Source: Terebella lapidaria (lineage: Eukaryota; Annelida; Polychaeta; Terebellida; Terebellidae). From it: DNA of 64,000 nucleotides. Numbering within the stretch: position 1 is the stretch's first letter; every line of letters begins with the position of its first letter. Shown here piece after piece: positions 36,463 to 50,140 of the stretch. Made by a program: the position numbers and the translations under genes. Under the pieces are notes generated by a model. The model was not told where the DNA came from. It did not search any database and worked only from the letters and a program-made list of their open reading frames with translations. The stretch is from the NCBI GenBank assembly GCA_949152475.1, contig OX424564.1, positions 32,796,165 through 32,860,164 on the forward strand. Direction: 5' to 3'.

Positions 36463-36587
36463 TCTGACCGGAACTACGTATAAATAGTGGATTGAAAAAA
36501 GAGCAATATAGCATAATCTTGCAAATCAAGAGTCCGATTTGAACAGCGATTAATTATTAGGCATACAGGGTTCAAGGTCTGAAAATA

Positions 36588-39500
36588 GTTATTCCATTGG
36601 CCTCATCCAACTCGTAGTAATGCACAAATTTGATACCAAAAATAATGAAACCCCGTAGGGCCTTAGTGCATGAACCATGCCTATTTTGCCTACGATTCGT
36701 GTGGTAAAGCTATGTAGCTATGAAGTAGTTTGCCTTTTTCCTTCTTTGTCTTGTTTTGGCTATAACAGCTAGGTACGTTCCAAGCTATAAAACATTCGAC
36801 AAATTCCTATACATGCTGATTCAATATTCTGTGAAATTTTGGGCACACATTTCGTTGTTACTTCAGAAGAATAGTTCTTTTACGGAGTTGAAATTTATTT
36901 CCTTTCAATATTTCATTACCGGACTTTATAGGCCTATTCATCCAATTCGACAATGAGTATAATTGTAATTTGTTCACCTCTGGTGCAAGGGAAATTTTCC
37001 AGTATTGACAATGCACAACCCCCTACTAGTATTGAAGCCTTCAGCACCACTTGGCTTCATGGGCCTTTGGTGTGCTCTAGTCTTTAAGAGCACGCTCGTC
37101 ATCATGCAAGCATTTCAGCGCCGACTACGTCTGAACGATCAGAATGTATCCCGCTATGTTTTGTTCCCACTTCGATATTTCATCATCGATTTCACGCGAT
37201 ATTCTTGTTTGTCAATGGTCAGAATTTGTAGCACGACATCCCTATTGATAGAATTCACAATCTACCTTGGATACGAGTGAAATTATCCATATATTACCTC
37301 ATTCTCGACTTATTTTCGTCCGAATTAACAGAAAAGAGCCAGACGCGCCATATTTTGCTCCCATGATGCAAAGCGGCGATTCCTTACCGTATTTCTCGGT
37401 TATGATGCAGCGAAGGAAGCATGTGCAACCACGATGCAATTAATTATTTCAATAATTAACAAGGCGAACAAAAAGGGCAGAGAGTTTTTCCAGTCTGTGA
37501 TATTATTGAGGAGGTCGTGGCGGTGTTAATGGGCACGGTTTTCTATGCGCTCTTGGAAGTATTTTCATCCGAGCAGACGACATAATTGTCACCCACGGCA
37601 GACGATTTTTCCCAACAGTAGTTGAGATTCAACTCGTTTGTACAACTGGATACCTTCACCTCTGCTTGTGCAGTTAACACCAAGTAAGTTCTTGCACAGT
37701 TGATTCTCTGGTTTAAAAGAATAGTGTGGTAGATATTCGCTCATGAGACTCGAGAGCAATAATACATACAGTAGCAACGAGTTAATGACATTAAAGAAAC
37801 ATCCATCAATAAAGCAGTCGTTGATCAGTGTTAGGACCAATACATGTGTAGATCGGTGAATGAGTCACGACGTGTTGTCTTTCGGTGGTGGATTATATTG
37901 CCCTTTGGCGGAGGCCGCGCCTGAGCACGCTTCTAATTAGCAAGCGGTAATTAATGTATTTGAAGTAAACACAAGCCACTGTCTGCTGCACAAAGCTGAG
38001 ATCGACTAATGCCTGAGAGGGCGGGATCAATAAAGTCTGATATAACATTTCACTATAAAACGGAGACAGGGGAGAGGGAAAGAAAGAATCGGACATTATT
38101 CCCTGTGCAGATCTATACTCTGATATTTGCAATCGTACATTTGTGGCCTTGCATATATGGAGTCTATTACTTGTTTTTGTTGATTTTCCCTCGGGATTAG
38201 ATTTTTACAGGAGTGTAATATAATCTCGTCGTTGTTTTTTGTTTTCTCAAACCGTGCGCTACTATACTGTAGGCCTATACCTTCTTAACCTGCTAACTGG
38301 AGTGGTTTACAGTTCTGGATGTAGTACTAAACAAAATCATTATCATGCTGCACAATTAATTTGTTGTTAGGATATATCCTAGTTTAATTTTCCATGTAGG
38401 CCTAATTATCATATTTGGTATGGACCTTTACAGGCAGGCTACCGCCGTACACCGGACTTGAAGCTTAAAGTTTGACTTATGAAGCCAAACTTCCAAATTC
38501 CATATTCGAGAAAATCTTGAAGGCGTACTGATCCAGAGCTACACGTTGCCGCTGGCCTGAAGCCTAGGCATATATGCTGATATGCCTAAAAAATCAAGCT
38601 AGGCCTATATAGCGAATCAATGGGCCTTCTGGGCCTAGGCTGTAGATTTAGGCCTAGGCCTAATTTTTCAAGATAACAGAAACTCTAGCTCTACCATTTC
38701 ATTCATAGTACACAGTTATATATACTGGGATGCACCTGTTGTACTGATACACAGATTCCTATTTGACACCACCAGGAACTGAAAATTAACTGGTGGGGTT
38801 TGAAAATCGCGTGGTCACCGATACATTTCAAACTTCGCGGTCCGCAACTCACCAAAGACCCGCGCAGTGATGGCGCGCGTGGCACGTGCAATTTCGTTAC
38901 TGGCCCAAAGCACTGAAATTTTTAATTCTGCAGATTTTACGAGAATTGTTTGGTGACCACGCACGCTCAGTTTTGTTTCGCTGTAGAGTAGGAAATGTTT
39001 TACCAATCGAGCTCAAACTGTCAACGTTTGTTTCGTGAGGAAACTTACGTTGATCTTGAGCGATAATACAGGAATCCGAGAAGAGGGGCGCTGTATTTCT
39101 GTACTACCGACCTAGGCCAGGGCGTAGCTAGAGAATTAGTTATTACAGAACTAAAGTGCAGAACAAATAAAGTCTATGCAAATAACGTACATTTAATTTT
39201 TGTAACTTGAATCTGTGTATTGTTTCGACGATCAGTAGACTAGATGACTTGAACTGATGTGTATGTAGCGTTATGTCGTGGTGTGCGCGAGTAGTGACAC
39301 CACGGTTATGATGCTGCAGTGCGGGCAGGTTTATAAGACAAATCAGTGACACTCCAGTAATGGGGTAGATCTATACCTTTTAATTGTGGAGTCGGCGAAC
39401 CTTACATGTAAATTAAAAATTTTTGGTTCACCGTTGATTATTATAATTATATAATTATTGGTGGCCAATTAATTTGTCTTATCAGCTTTACAACCGATGA

Positions 39501-42500
39501 ACCTTCACATATAATTTTACACTACAAATCATTGAATGATAACTTTTAATATATATATATGATATATAATATATATGTATGATCGTGAAGCTCGGGTATA
39601 CAATGTTTCTGGTGTATTTGGGTTTGTATTTCATCATGGGATGTGTAGTGTAGAGTGAATTTGCTAAATAAAGGGTTAATTAGTGAAATTTCATTATAGT
39701 CTCATGATAGGGTGTTGTTCATTTGGATGGTCAATTGGCTTCCAGCCTAATTGTATTAACTAATTATACTAATTGGCAATTAACTGTACATGTAGAGAGC
39801 TAATTAATTAGCCAGCCATAATTCATTGCAACATAGCACATTAACAGGCAAGTATCGTCATTGAAAGAAACTCATCGCATGGGTATGGCCAATTAAAAAA
39901 AATAAAACAGGAGGGAGGAAAATGCAAAATGAGACTATAAACTCCTATCAAGAACATTATAATATCTCCCTCGTCAGAATAGATTAAAATAACATAGGTG
40001 CATAGCAGAGCTATGACAATGACATTCCCATACTAATACTTGGTTATGTCATTGTCCAAGGTATAATTGCTTGTATTTCAGAGCGTGGTAATTTGTTCAG
40101 AGATCCAGGTAGAATTAGTAACATTAGTCATCAGGAATTGGAAATGTGGTGTTTTTGTTTTGTTGAAGATGCTCTGGAGAAATGGAATTAATATTTTATT
40201 TCGGACATTTCTCTGAAAGGGATTTTTAGGATGTCAGTGATGGTATCATCAACACATTATGTATCAGTTACTGAATAGAGACCTTATTCACCCGAACATT
40301 ACTTGCTGTACTATTGTTTGTTCCTTTCAAACGAATGTACTAGAAAGACCGGGAGAACATCGTTTATTATTTAGAAAAATAGTGTGCCATTAGGGTTAAT
40401 AATCTAGAAACCTTTATCCACCTAGAACAACATGAAACAGTGGGAAGACACTCGATAGCTGTGAGTGGCAAGGTCAGGTTAACATTGTTTCTCGACTAGA
40501 GCTTTGTTTCTTCCCCATGTCAAAAGTTGTGTCAACTGCGTTTTTTTATTCATCTTTTCTGGCATTGTGTGGCTGATCATGACTTGAGGCCTTGTTGTCG
40601 AGTTATCAATAGTATGGCACAAATACAAAGGGTGCAAACTTCCGGAGGTAGCTGGTGTGATGAACGATATTCCCTGAAATAAACAATGGATTCAAGGTGA
40701 AGATTAATAAACTAACAGCGTAAATGAATAGCTGATAGCTCGGTGACATCCTGTCGTATTGTCCCAACTCCTCGTAGCCAATCAATTAGTGAATGATGCG
40801 TTGTCCTCAAGCGAAACTCATCAATTGCTGGCGAGGCTAGAGTGAACACCCACAAGGCACGAGTGTGAAACGCGATATACCCTATAATGTCTTGGGTATT
40901 AATGAAGAAACCTTCCACATAATCATCTGGACATATATATGAGATGAATTTATCAATAGGTGAGTTTTCCTCCTAGACCGATCATAGCAGGTGTGGTCAT
41001 TGGCGAAGGTCAGCCCGGTCACACAAACAGCGCAGATAGGCACCTGAAGACTGGCAGCATCAATAAAAGAATCTCTGTCTTGTCGATGGCGTTAAGAAAA
41101 CGCAATTAATGATATGTTTTTTGTGTGGCACATTGTTCAAGCAGCTGTGTCGATGCTTTCGGTCACTAATTAGTTGAACCAGCAGTGGTTTTCAGACGAT
41201 AATTAGTTGCTATGTCAGTATATTGTAGTAAGCTGCAAGTCCAGAAAGGGTACACATTTCCAGGGTCTGTCTCGTGGCAAACCCAGACACTCTGGTATAA
41301 AACAAGATTTTACATGGCTCGGCACGTTTGAGAGGGAATCTATGATCGTAATCTCTTTTCATAAAACTATGAATGACTGAACATTGAACAAAATATAAAT
41401 TACAAGCATGTGTGTTATATTCCCATTAGTAACTATTACACAATTTGTTCAAAATGTTATATTACATGGTTTTATCACATGTGACGTACATGGTTATATT
41501 ACATATTACATTACATCAAAATATGTACTGGGACAAAAATTTTTATCATACAATTCAAAATCACACATCTGATGTAGGAAAGTGGATTAGCTTTAGGTCG
41601 AAGCTGTAGCATTGATAAATCAATTGTTTTTGTGTGGGAAGAATGACTAATTGTCCACGTATGGAATTCCTGTGTGCTAATTGGTTTGCCTAATCAATTA
41701 TCCGCCAGGCATTGACATTTCTTGACGCTAATGTTGTGCCTAATAATCCCCTCACCGATAGAGATACAACAGAATCGGTACAGCTTACTATTGATTACAC
41801 CTAATGTTTTATGATTTGTGTGTTTACGTGTGTGCATAACATTTAGCTAATTTGCTTGTTTTACTCAACGATTCTCTTCAAACTTTAACAATCCTGCTCT
41901 AATCATTCAAATGAAGAGAACACTATTTACTGAAAATCCATATCACTTGCGAATACTTAAAATGCCAGGTCAATTACACACAAATGAAAATTATGTCATC
42001 TGCGATCGGGAAAGAAATGAAATATTGCTATGAAATGATAGGTAATTGTGCATTTATTGAAGTGAAAATACTGGTAATTACTGGCGTGGAATAAGTCGAA
42101 TGGCAGACTACACGAGCAGATGGGGCTTGCTGAGCTCACAATCAATTTCTCAGAAAGCCTTCTGCATTTCATCCAATGTTATTTAAAATCGGAACTCACA
42201 TTTTGCTGTTGCAGGTATCGGCTCAACAGGACGACTGTAACAATGCCACACTGCTGTTTGCTGCACGGCCCCCAGCAGTGACGTAAAAAAGGTGATAACA
42301 ATCCAGCGTTTTTTAATCGGCAAATAATAGCGTCGGGTGTTAATTTCATAAACATGGCATTTTGGAAGGGATTGTATTCTATTGATTTTGTATATAATCT
42401 CCTTGATAAATGACAGTAATTTAGCGAGGCATGCTAAGCCAGTGGCACAGGCTGGTCGCTGATTATCTCTCGCTTTGTCTTGGGTCGTGTAGGATCGTCG

Positions 42501-44102
42501 GTTGCCTGTGATCCTGGGGGGAGTGCCGGGATGCGCTGATCTGGAGCTGATCCTGGCACAGATGATGTCCAGCGGGTGACCTCGCCATTGTTTACAAACG
42601 ATCCAGGTCTCGGCACCGACGCCGACTGCACATGTTCCAAAAGCAAGGTGAGTTTCTAACATCAAATAAGTCACACGCACACACAGCATATAGTTTTGCG
42701 CTGCACTTCCTCATTTTCGCTCGTGGCATTGCAGTCAGTCGGTTTGTAACTTGGGCCAATCGTGCTGGGAACACGATCTTCATTAACAAAATACGTTTGG
42801 ATTGGGGGTGTGGGGTGTGGAGATGTGGCGATGATTTCGGGAGTTTTCTGCGGCTCTGCAGCCTTTTCCCCGCTGATGCCAAGGCAAGATAAATAGATAT
42901 TGGACAATATGAGTTTTCTCACAACGGAGATGGAAAAATCATACGAGTTGCATTAGGCGTCTTAGTGGTTAGCTACGTGATTCATTTGTTTATAGAACGA
43001 ACGAATATCGTAGGAATTAGACCTAGCAATTGGCAGGGGGTAGGGGGCGATGGGGAGGGTGTGGTGATCACCATGGCAACTGTGTGGTCACTATGGCATT
43101 GTATAAACAAATAAGTGGGCTTCTCTCTGTTGCTGTAAATTAGTTTGGAGGAAGGAGCCACCCAAGTTTTCTAATTCTATACTACCGCAGAATGTTTGCT
43201 GTTTAAATAATGACGTGTGACCAGATTTGATTCCCTCGGATTGCATTTTTTGGGGGGACAGGTATAATTCAAATCATGCACAAAGTTGAAATGATATTGT
43301 GTCGTGGTATAAATTACAGAGCTTGTTCAAAATGATACAGCATAGTTAAAGGGTAAATAGGAATTTTCATGGGAAAAGTTGAAAGGATGTTATTTCCATT
43401 CGTACAAGATCAAAATTCTGAGTAAATACCTATCGAAATATTTTTGATTTGCTTCTAAATATTTCATTTTCAAAAATTTGTGCTTGTAACAGATTTGTTT
43501 GAGCTGTGGCTGTTGATGTTTCAACTGTCAAAATGACAGGATGCCATCAAACACTCAAATTACCTGTGTGCAAATAACTTGACAATTATTATAAACATAA
43601 TGAAAGTTTTGCCATTATTGCTGTAAAGACCGACTACAAAATTCCAGCCGCACAGATATAGTGGTCCTATAATATCAGATTCATTTTATTTAGGAAGTTA
43701 TTTTTCTCACTTTATATTTCTGGAACTTACGGAATGAAAACAGACAAAGCACCGTATCTCATGTTGTTACTAGAAAAATGAATGAGAAAAAAAGATTTCT
43801 TCGCTTTTCAGAGAAAGGGATTTATCTAAATCTCTGTCTAGTTTTTCCGACGGTGTCAAACAATGTGTCATGTTTAATTATATTGGGGTCTTTCTAGATG
43901 CAACCAGGATGACTTTGTAGTGAATCATTCTTCATAGCAATGCTTTCTAAAATTTGGACAAAGTTTGCTGCTGGTTTTAATCAAACTATAAATTGAAGGT
44001 AATGAATTTATTATCGCCACTCCCTTATCATAAACAATGATAACACCCTTTTGATTATGGCTTTTAAAAGTTCCTATTTCTATTCTGAATCATCCAATTT
44101 TT
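36588..44102. other. Single-copy non-coding region
   Basis: No supported gene. TAGGCCTA palindromes recur near 38,270-38,660. GC-richer blocks lie at about 37,890-38,040 and 42,200-42,900. The latter contains TTGATAAATGACAG (42,403-42,416), which joins a PBC/Hox-like TGATAAAT to a Meis/TALE TGACAG. The rest is A+T-rich with many TAATTA motifs, and (AT)-rich palindromes occur near 39,550. A 168-codon minus-strand frame at 42183-42689 shows no family signature. Confidence 0.4.
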
Positions 44103-45515
44103 AGGTTACCGGACCTATGGTCCGATAACCTATTGGCATGGCGTTGCGTCCGTCGTCCGTCGTCGGCGTCCGTCGTCGTCCGTCGTCGTCGTCGTCGTCG
44201 TCCACATTTTTATCTTTTTTGTTTATGGGCGAATTTTTCTGAAATTTTGCACAAAAATACTTAAAAATAATTCAAGAAGGAGGTATTTTTAAGTTTTTTG
44301 ATTTTCGCATTTTTTTCAAAATGGCGGCCGTTTTCGACGAAAAATGCCTGATTTTGGACTTTGGCGGCCATTTTCTCAAAATCTGTTCAGTAACTTTTTT
44401 TCTTTTTGATTCATAACACTCTTCATATGTACTTCTATGATGTCTATAAATTTCGTTGCGCTTGAATCGCTCGATGTGGGCCATTTTGGCCCAAACTCGG
44501 CCCAAATGGGACTTTCCCATGTTAAGTTCTCCTATGCCTCATAATGGGACACATTATGCCTAATATCTCACTTAATATTGAGATTAGAGACTAGGAATCA
44601 ATTGTGGACATATAGGAAATGATATATCCTGAATATTGTCGTGACCTTGAATTTGACCTCTGACCTCAGTTTCAAGGTCAGAGCACAAATTGGCTTATAT
44701 CTTGCTTATTATTGACTCTACAGCTTAGGAATCAATTGTGGACATATAGGAAATGATATATGCTGAATATTCTGATGACCATGAATTTGACCTTTGACCC
44801 CATTTTCAAGGTCATAGGACAAAATGGCTTATATCTCGCTTATTATCGACTCTACATCTTAGGTATCAATTGTGGACATATAGGAAATGATATATGCTGA
44901 TTATTTTGATGACCTTAAATTTGACCTTTGACCCCATTTTCAAGGTCATAGGACAAAATAGCTAATATCTCGCTTGTCATCGACTTTACGGCTTACGAAT
45001 CAGTTCTGAACATATAGGAAATGATATATGCAAATTATTGTCGTGACCTTGAATTTGACCTTTGACCTCATTTTCAAGGTCACAGGACAAAGTGGCTAAT
45101 ATCTCACTTATTATCGATTTTACAGCTTAGGAATCAATTGTGGACATATAGGAAATGATATATGCTGAATATTCTCGTGACCTTGAATTTGACCTCTGAC
45201 CTCATTTTCAAGGTCCAAGTACAAACTGGCTCATATCTTGCTCCTCTATTGACTGTATGGCTTGGGAATCAATTGTGGACATATAGAAAGTGATATACAC
45301 TGAATATTTCGAAGACCTTGAATTTGACCTTTTGCCTTCATTTTCAAGGCCATAGCACAAAATTGCTAATATCTCTCTGTTTTGAATTTACAGCTTAGCA
45401 ATCAACTGTGGACATGATACATGCTTAATATTATATATGCTGAATATTCTTTTGACCTTGACTTTAACCAGTGACCTGGCTAACATCTAAAATATTAAAC
45501 ATTGTCCGGTAACCT
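44103..45515. mobile_element. Transposon-like unit with AGGTTACCGGAC ends, (GTC)n head and 134-bp array
   Basis: AGGTTACCGGAC at 44103-44114 is matched by GTCCGGTAACCT at 45504-45515. If the right end is instead taken at 45,533, AATTTTT would flank both sides (44096-44102 and 45534-45540). The head has a CGTCCGTCGTC-rich simple repeat (about 44,147-44,202) followed by a region with 'AAAATGGCGGCC'. No protein is encoded. Short termini, an internal microsatellite and a tandem array are typical of non-autonomous invertebrate elements; the family is unknown to me. Confidence 0.7.
44560..45470. repeat. 134-bp tandem array, seven units, with nuclear-receptor-like motifs
   Basis: The landmark 'AATTGTGGACATATAGGAAA' starts at 44601, 44734, 44868, 45002, 45136, 45271 and, eroded, 45404, giving a spacing of 133-135 bp. 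Units 1-5 each contain a DR1-type pair, TGACCT-N-TGACC(T/C), at 44654, 44788, 44922, 45056 and 45190. Within the same units TTCAAGGTC follows, forming TCAAGGTCA in the first four. Units 6-7 are degraded. Whether any receptor binds is unknown. Confidence 0.9.
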
Positions 45516-46456
45516 ATCTTTGGCCCTTGGCCTAATTTTTTATTAGCTAAATGGGGAAGAATATTGAATATGATTGGGTTCATTAGGGCATGTTGAATTA
45601 GAGTTTATCAAATACATATTTTAATGGATTATAATTCGCTTTGACATCCCATTGAAAGTCTTGCAATAGCACTGGCTGGCCTAATATTTAATGTGGATTT
45701 ATAATAAGGAGCATTATGTTTTAATACTTGGCATGTTTCGTGTGTACTAACATTCTTTCCTCAATTATGTAAATGAAAAGTCCCATATTTCATTTCTTAG
45801 AAATTCAGAAATATTGCAGGAATGCTGATCCTTATGTCCAATGTCCAGCTGTGCAATTTGCAGGACACGTGAGTGACCAGTGTCCAGTTCTCTGCCTCGT
45901 CCAACCCCTCATCCCTATCATTGTCTTCAATAGACCCCTGATTAGCTATAAATAGAATGCTCACTGACAATCCCATCCTATTACCATACCCCCCTCCCCT
46001 CCCCCCCCCCCCCCCCTCACACACACACCTACGACACCCTTACATGACATTGTACCGTCCACACCTCCCACCAGATCACCGAGTGCGCCAAAGATCAATA
46101 TTTGAGGATACACTCGGGTCACTGAGGCCACACTCGGGACATCGCGGGATTCGTAATCCAGTAAAGATCATAGCATCACCAGGCATTATGACTGATTGAC
46201 TGTTCACTGGTTAGTATATTGTATGGATAGCTTCTCTTTGTGGGGAAAATTTTGTAATAAATTAAAAGGAAAAATATAAATGAAAAATGTGGTTTCTGCC
46301 TGGTGATTATTTCACAGCACTATTGTGTCTTGTTTGTGTCCATACATTCTGAGATGCATATTAGAGCTAAAACAAAACTGCAAGTAAAACGTACTATTGT
46401 TATTGATAGTACTGTACAATACATGCAACATATAATACAACACAGTGGATCCTGTG

Positions 46457-46497
46457 TTTAAAGACCACCCAAGGGACCCCAAAAAGGTGGTCTTAAA
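46457..46497. repeat. Hairpin of the AAGACCACC / GGTGGTCTT type
   Basis: AAGACCACC and GGTGGTCTT pair around a 16-nt loop, followed by another GGTGGTCT at about 46,504. Phrases of this kind occur in short interspersed repeats of marine invertebrates. The limits of the parent repeat (perhaps 46,441-46,535) are not clear. Confidence 0.45.
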
Positions 46498-49400
46498 TGA
46501 CAGGTGGTCTCTCATGGCAGGTTCATTTACATGATATCCTGAGATACAGCATGGACTACAAGTATTATATTTAAGAATTTTGACATTTATTGTTTTCCTT
46601 CGAACATTATAACAAATCATGAAAAAGCAGAAAGGTGGGATCACTCTATCAAAACCTATTGCAAAAGAAAAAAAGCAGGTCGAGTGAAGTTGTCAATATC
46701 AAGCCCGACTTTTTTGGCTCGTGAAGGACAGAAGCATGCAAGATTATGAAACACAAGTACTGCTCTTGTACCTTTCAGTTCTGATTTGTCCTGTAAATAA
46801 TTTCGCCTTTTCCCGCTCTTTGCGGTGACTTGGTCGATATCTTCACGGTGTCAACGAATGATTGACAAAAAGGGGAAGTACTGAGGGAGGAGTGGGGGTG
46901 CGTGGTTGATACTTCGGAAAATCACAAGTTGAAATATCCCAATCCCTAAAAAAACAGCCGTCATAATCATCATTGAGTCTCGTTCTCTCCTTTCTCGAAA
47001 GCACGAGTGACAAAAACCCATGGAAAACTGTCGCCAAAACCATTGCGCGTCGCTGTAATTGGCCTGCGATAGGAGTGTAGCGCGTGTTTGCCAATCAGGC
47101 ATCGGAGATTTCTGCTTCATTTCCACTGATCGGCATCAGGATCAAGACGTTATGGATCAATGATTAAACGACACAGCCACCGGCGTGACATTTGTGGGTT
47201 TCTTTTCTGTTTTGATGGGGAAAGGTTTTGGGTTTTCTTGATCTTTTGTAGACTGGGAAAACAAAGAGATGGTATCAAATGAGAAAAAATATACAGGCTG
47301 TTAGATGAGCCAAGTTTGCATGATTGTGATGTACAAAGATCCAAGCCCTTCCAGTGTAGTTACTCACAGTTACGATTTCATATTCTCGAGGTGTTATATA
47401 TTTTCACGGACGACAGTGTTCTGAAATATAATGGCTGTTGCTGTATCAGGGTCAGGGATGTTGCTTATGGAGATAATGTTGTTAATTCCTGAAGAATGAA
47501 TTGTTATATTGATCTTTGAGTTGACAGAATCAAGGGTCAACGTTTAATAGTTTACAAAATATGGAAAGGAATATATTATGCCTTTTAATTACTCAGCCTA
47601 TGTCGTATATTGTACATGTAACATGTTGGAAATTTACATATATTTTTCTCCAGATATGGGAATATGAACTTGCATACTGAATCCTCATTATCATGATTAA
47701 AAGTCCTTATTCTCATTAAAAAATATCAATTAGCCGATCCCCGATCACCAATAAGTACAGTACAATAATATTCTAGTCTCAGTGTCGATTGAGTATGACA
47801 AAATTTTGTTTACACTGCGGTGTTCGCAAGTTGCACAACTGGTCGATTGGCAGTCAACAGAATGTTAATATAAATTAGCGGCAGTAATCATCCTGATAAT
47901 GGCCTGGTTATTATGTTCATTATAACGGGGGATTGTTTCCTGTAGTTTTTTCGGTAATGTTCATTTGTTCTGTGGGAAAGGTTAGAAAATGTGATGTTTT
48001 AATGTTCTGGTTTTCTTTTTTTTGGCAAAAATTAATAAGCAAGTCATTAATGTGTATGTACAATGTAGGATTGGTACAATTTTATATTTTATCCGGTATG
48101 GCCACTAAATTATCATCATTGTGATTATAAGTGGAATCATTATGTTCAAAATGCAGAAATATTGCAAAAAATAATGGGCGAAGCTAAGTGGATACGAAGA
48201 AAACGGGCCAGAGCTGCATGCATGGCACATACAAGGTAACATATTTCTGCTGCTGACGATAATTTATGTGATTTTATGGGTTGCCTGAAATCTGGGCAGT
48301 TTCCTGCAGCCGAACTGCATGCGATCGCCGATCATCTTGGCCTTGATTAACAGCAAGCGATTGATTTGACTTTGATCTGTTGATTTAATACGTTCAGGAT
48401 TCTTCCCTGCTGCCTAAACTACAATATCCCTGTGCGTGGAACACCCAGTTTGAGATGCACTATATCATCTACAACCCCTACCTCCCCCCCCTTCCACCAA
48501 TAATTCTTACACTTTGCACTTCTTCAAACCTTGCTATAAGATCACATGTACTCTGTTATCGCAAGTAGCACTGCCATTAGATTACCGGTAATACATAAAA
48601 AGCAGAAATACCGGGCAGACACCCCAACCCAAGATGCACTATTTGGCCAGACTTTGTCATACAGGAAGCAGGTATGTATACAGGTATTGCATGTAAGGAC
48701 CAAAACAAAACATAGCATTTACCCCATTAACCATTTTTTGCATACATTATCAATAAATTGCAGGTTACATGTATACCCCGTACATTTTTCTAGGCCAAGC
48801 AGAATTTCCTCGGGCAAAAATTTCCAAAATGAGTGAACTTACGCACATACGATCTGTTTTATGGGTATTTTTCTTAGAGATGAAATGTAACAATGTTACG
48901 TTGAGGGGAACATGTGGCCGTCATGCGCAAGTCAAATGGGTCTCCACGTTTAATTCTAGAGGGACAGAAAGCTTTCATCATAAAAGCAACTTAATTGGTT
49001 TCTATCGAATTAAAGTCCATTGAAAATGAACAAAACTCTTAGAAAAAGCCATAACCCATTCTCAGCAGACACGTTGGTATTTATCGCTTGAACAACATTG
49101 TCACAGTTCGCAGTGTAATTGTTTTTGCATCTATAATTGATAAAGGTCATGAATTAATGTTCATCAATGCTGCTGGAAGTTTATACATTTGGTCGCCTTG
49201 CCATCGTGCCATCTTTGCTCGGAAGCTGACCTCGGATATTTTTTCGCAGCCAGAGAGCAAGATGGACAGAGAAAAGCGCCCCAACTCTAATTAACAAATT
49301 TCTCCTGCCGAGCCAGCCATATTGCAAAAATATGACAACGACAAATCAGCGGCTTCCTGATTAGTTCATTGTCACGGACCTAAGCCAGGACTTGGCTCGC

Positions 49401-50045
49401 CTTGGTCGCCCTCGTGGCACTGGGGACTAACCCGTTCTCCATAGCCTGACCGTCTCACCCCCTCCCACCTTTTCTCATTCCTTTTGACTTTCACAGCCCC
49501 TTTTGGATTTTGCAGTTCCCCCCGAAAAACTACACATGACCTGCCATCCCATCTTCCCCCCAGGGAACCCGAGATTAAAATTCTCAACTCATCAGAACTA
49601 ACACTTCTTTCTCATTCCCCGATCTCTTTTTATTTTTATTTTCCCTTCACAAAAAGCGTCATGACCATAGCGTGGTCGCTGTTGCCCTGCAGTGTTGTCT
49701 TCATTATGACTTGTCTCGCTCGCAGACGGACATGACAAAATGACGCTAGACATTGCCCCCTCCCCTCTCCCCAACAAAAAGCTTTGGGAGTCTCTGCGAC
49801 CAGTGTTAGCCGGGGGTATGCTCATATTGCGGCCCGGTTCACCCCCTGACGCCCCCTCGGCGGTTCCCAGTCTCTCCACGAGTCTCGCCTTTCCCGGAGT
49901 CCGCCACCGCCGCCACCTTAATACCGTTGATGAGCGCTGCGTATATTTCATTACTAAATTATTGATATGACGCAGGGTTGGTGAGATCTTGGTCGGCTCC
50001 TCGACTTATGGTCACGTTATGTGGAATTATGACGAGGGTGTTGCG

Positions 50046-50140
50046 AGGAAGGGGGAGGACTGGCTTGGCCCTAGAGGGGTCATATTGGGAGGGGACGGCT
50101 AGGGACAGAGGGTAAAGGGGTGGGGGGCAAGGGGTGGCTG
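50046..50140 (+). other. G-run cluster, quadruplex-prone
   Basis: More than eight runs of three or more G occur within about 95 bp (including AAAGGGGTGGGGGGCAAGGGG). They meet the usual G3+N1-7 pattern on the plus strand. Confidence 0.6.

Larger units (their letters stand above)
27380..36587 (+). repeat. Tandem segmental duplication, copy B
   Basis: Direct repeat of copy A, running from 'ATGACGACAAAAATAAAT' at 27,380 to the 'GGTCTGAAAATAG' homologue of the copy A end (about 36,587). It is longer than copy A because of four inverted-repeat insertions (31,354-32,616; about 33,796-34,541; 34,804-35,703; 35,786-36,459) and a 38-bp hairpin insertion at 30,666-30,703. The right boundary is approximate, since similarity fades there. 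Confidence 0.9.

Noticed and set aside
42183..42689. 168-codon minus-strand open frame
   Set aside because: No domain or family pattern, overlapping frames on both strands; better explained as GC-richer non-coding DNA.
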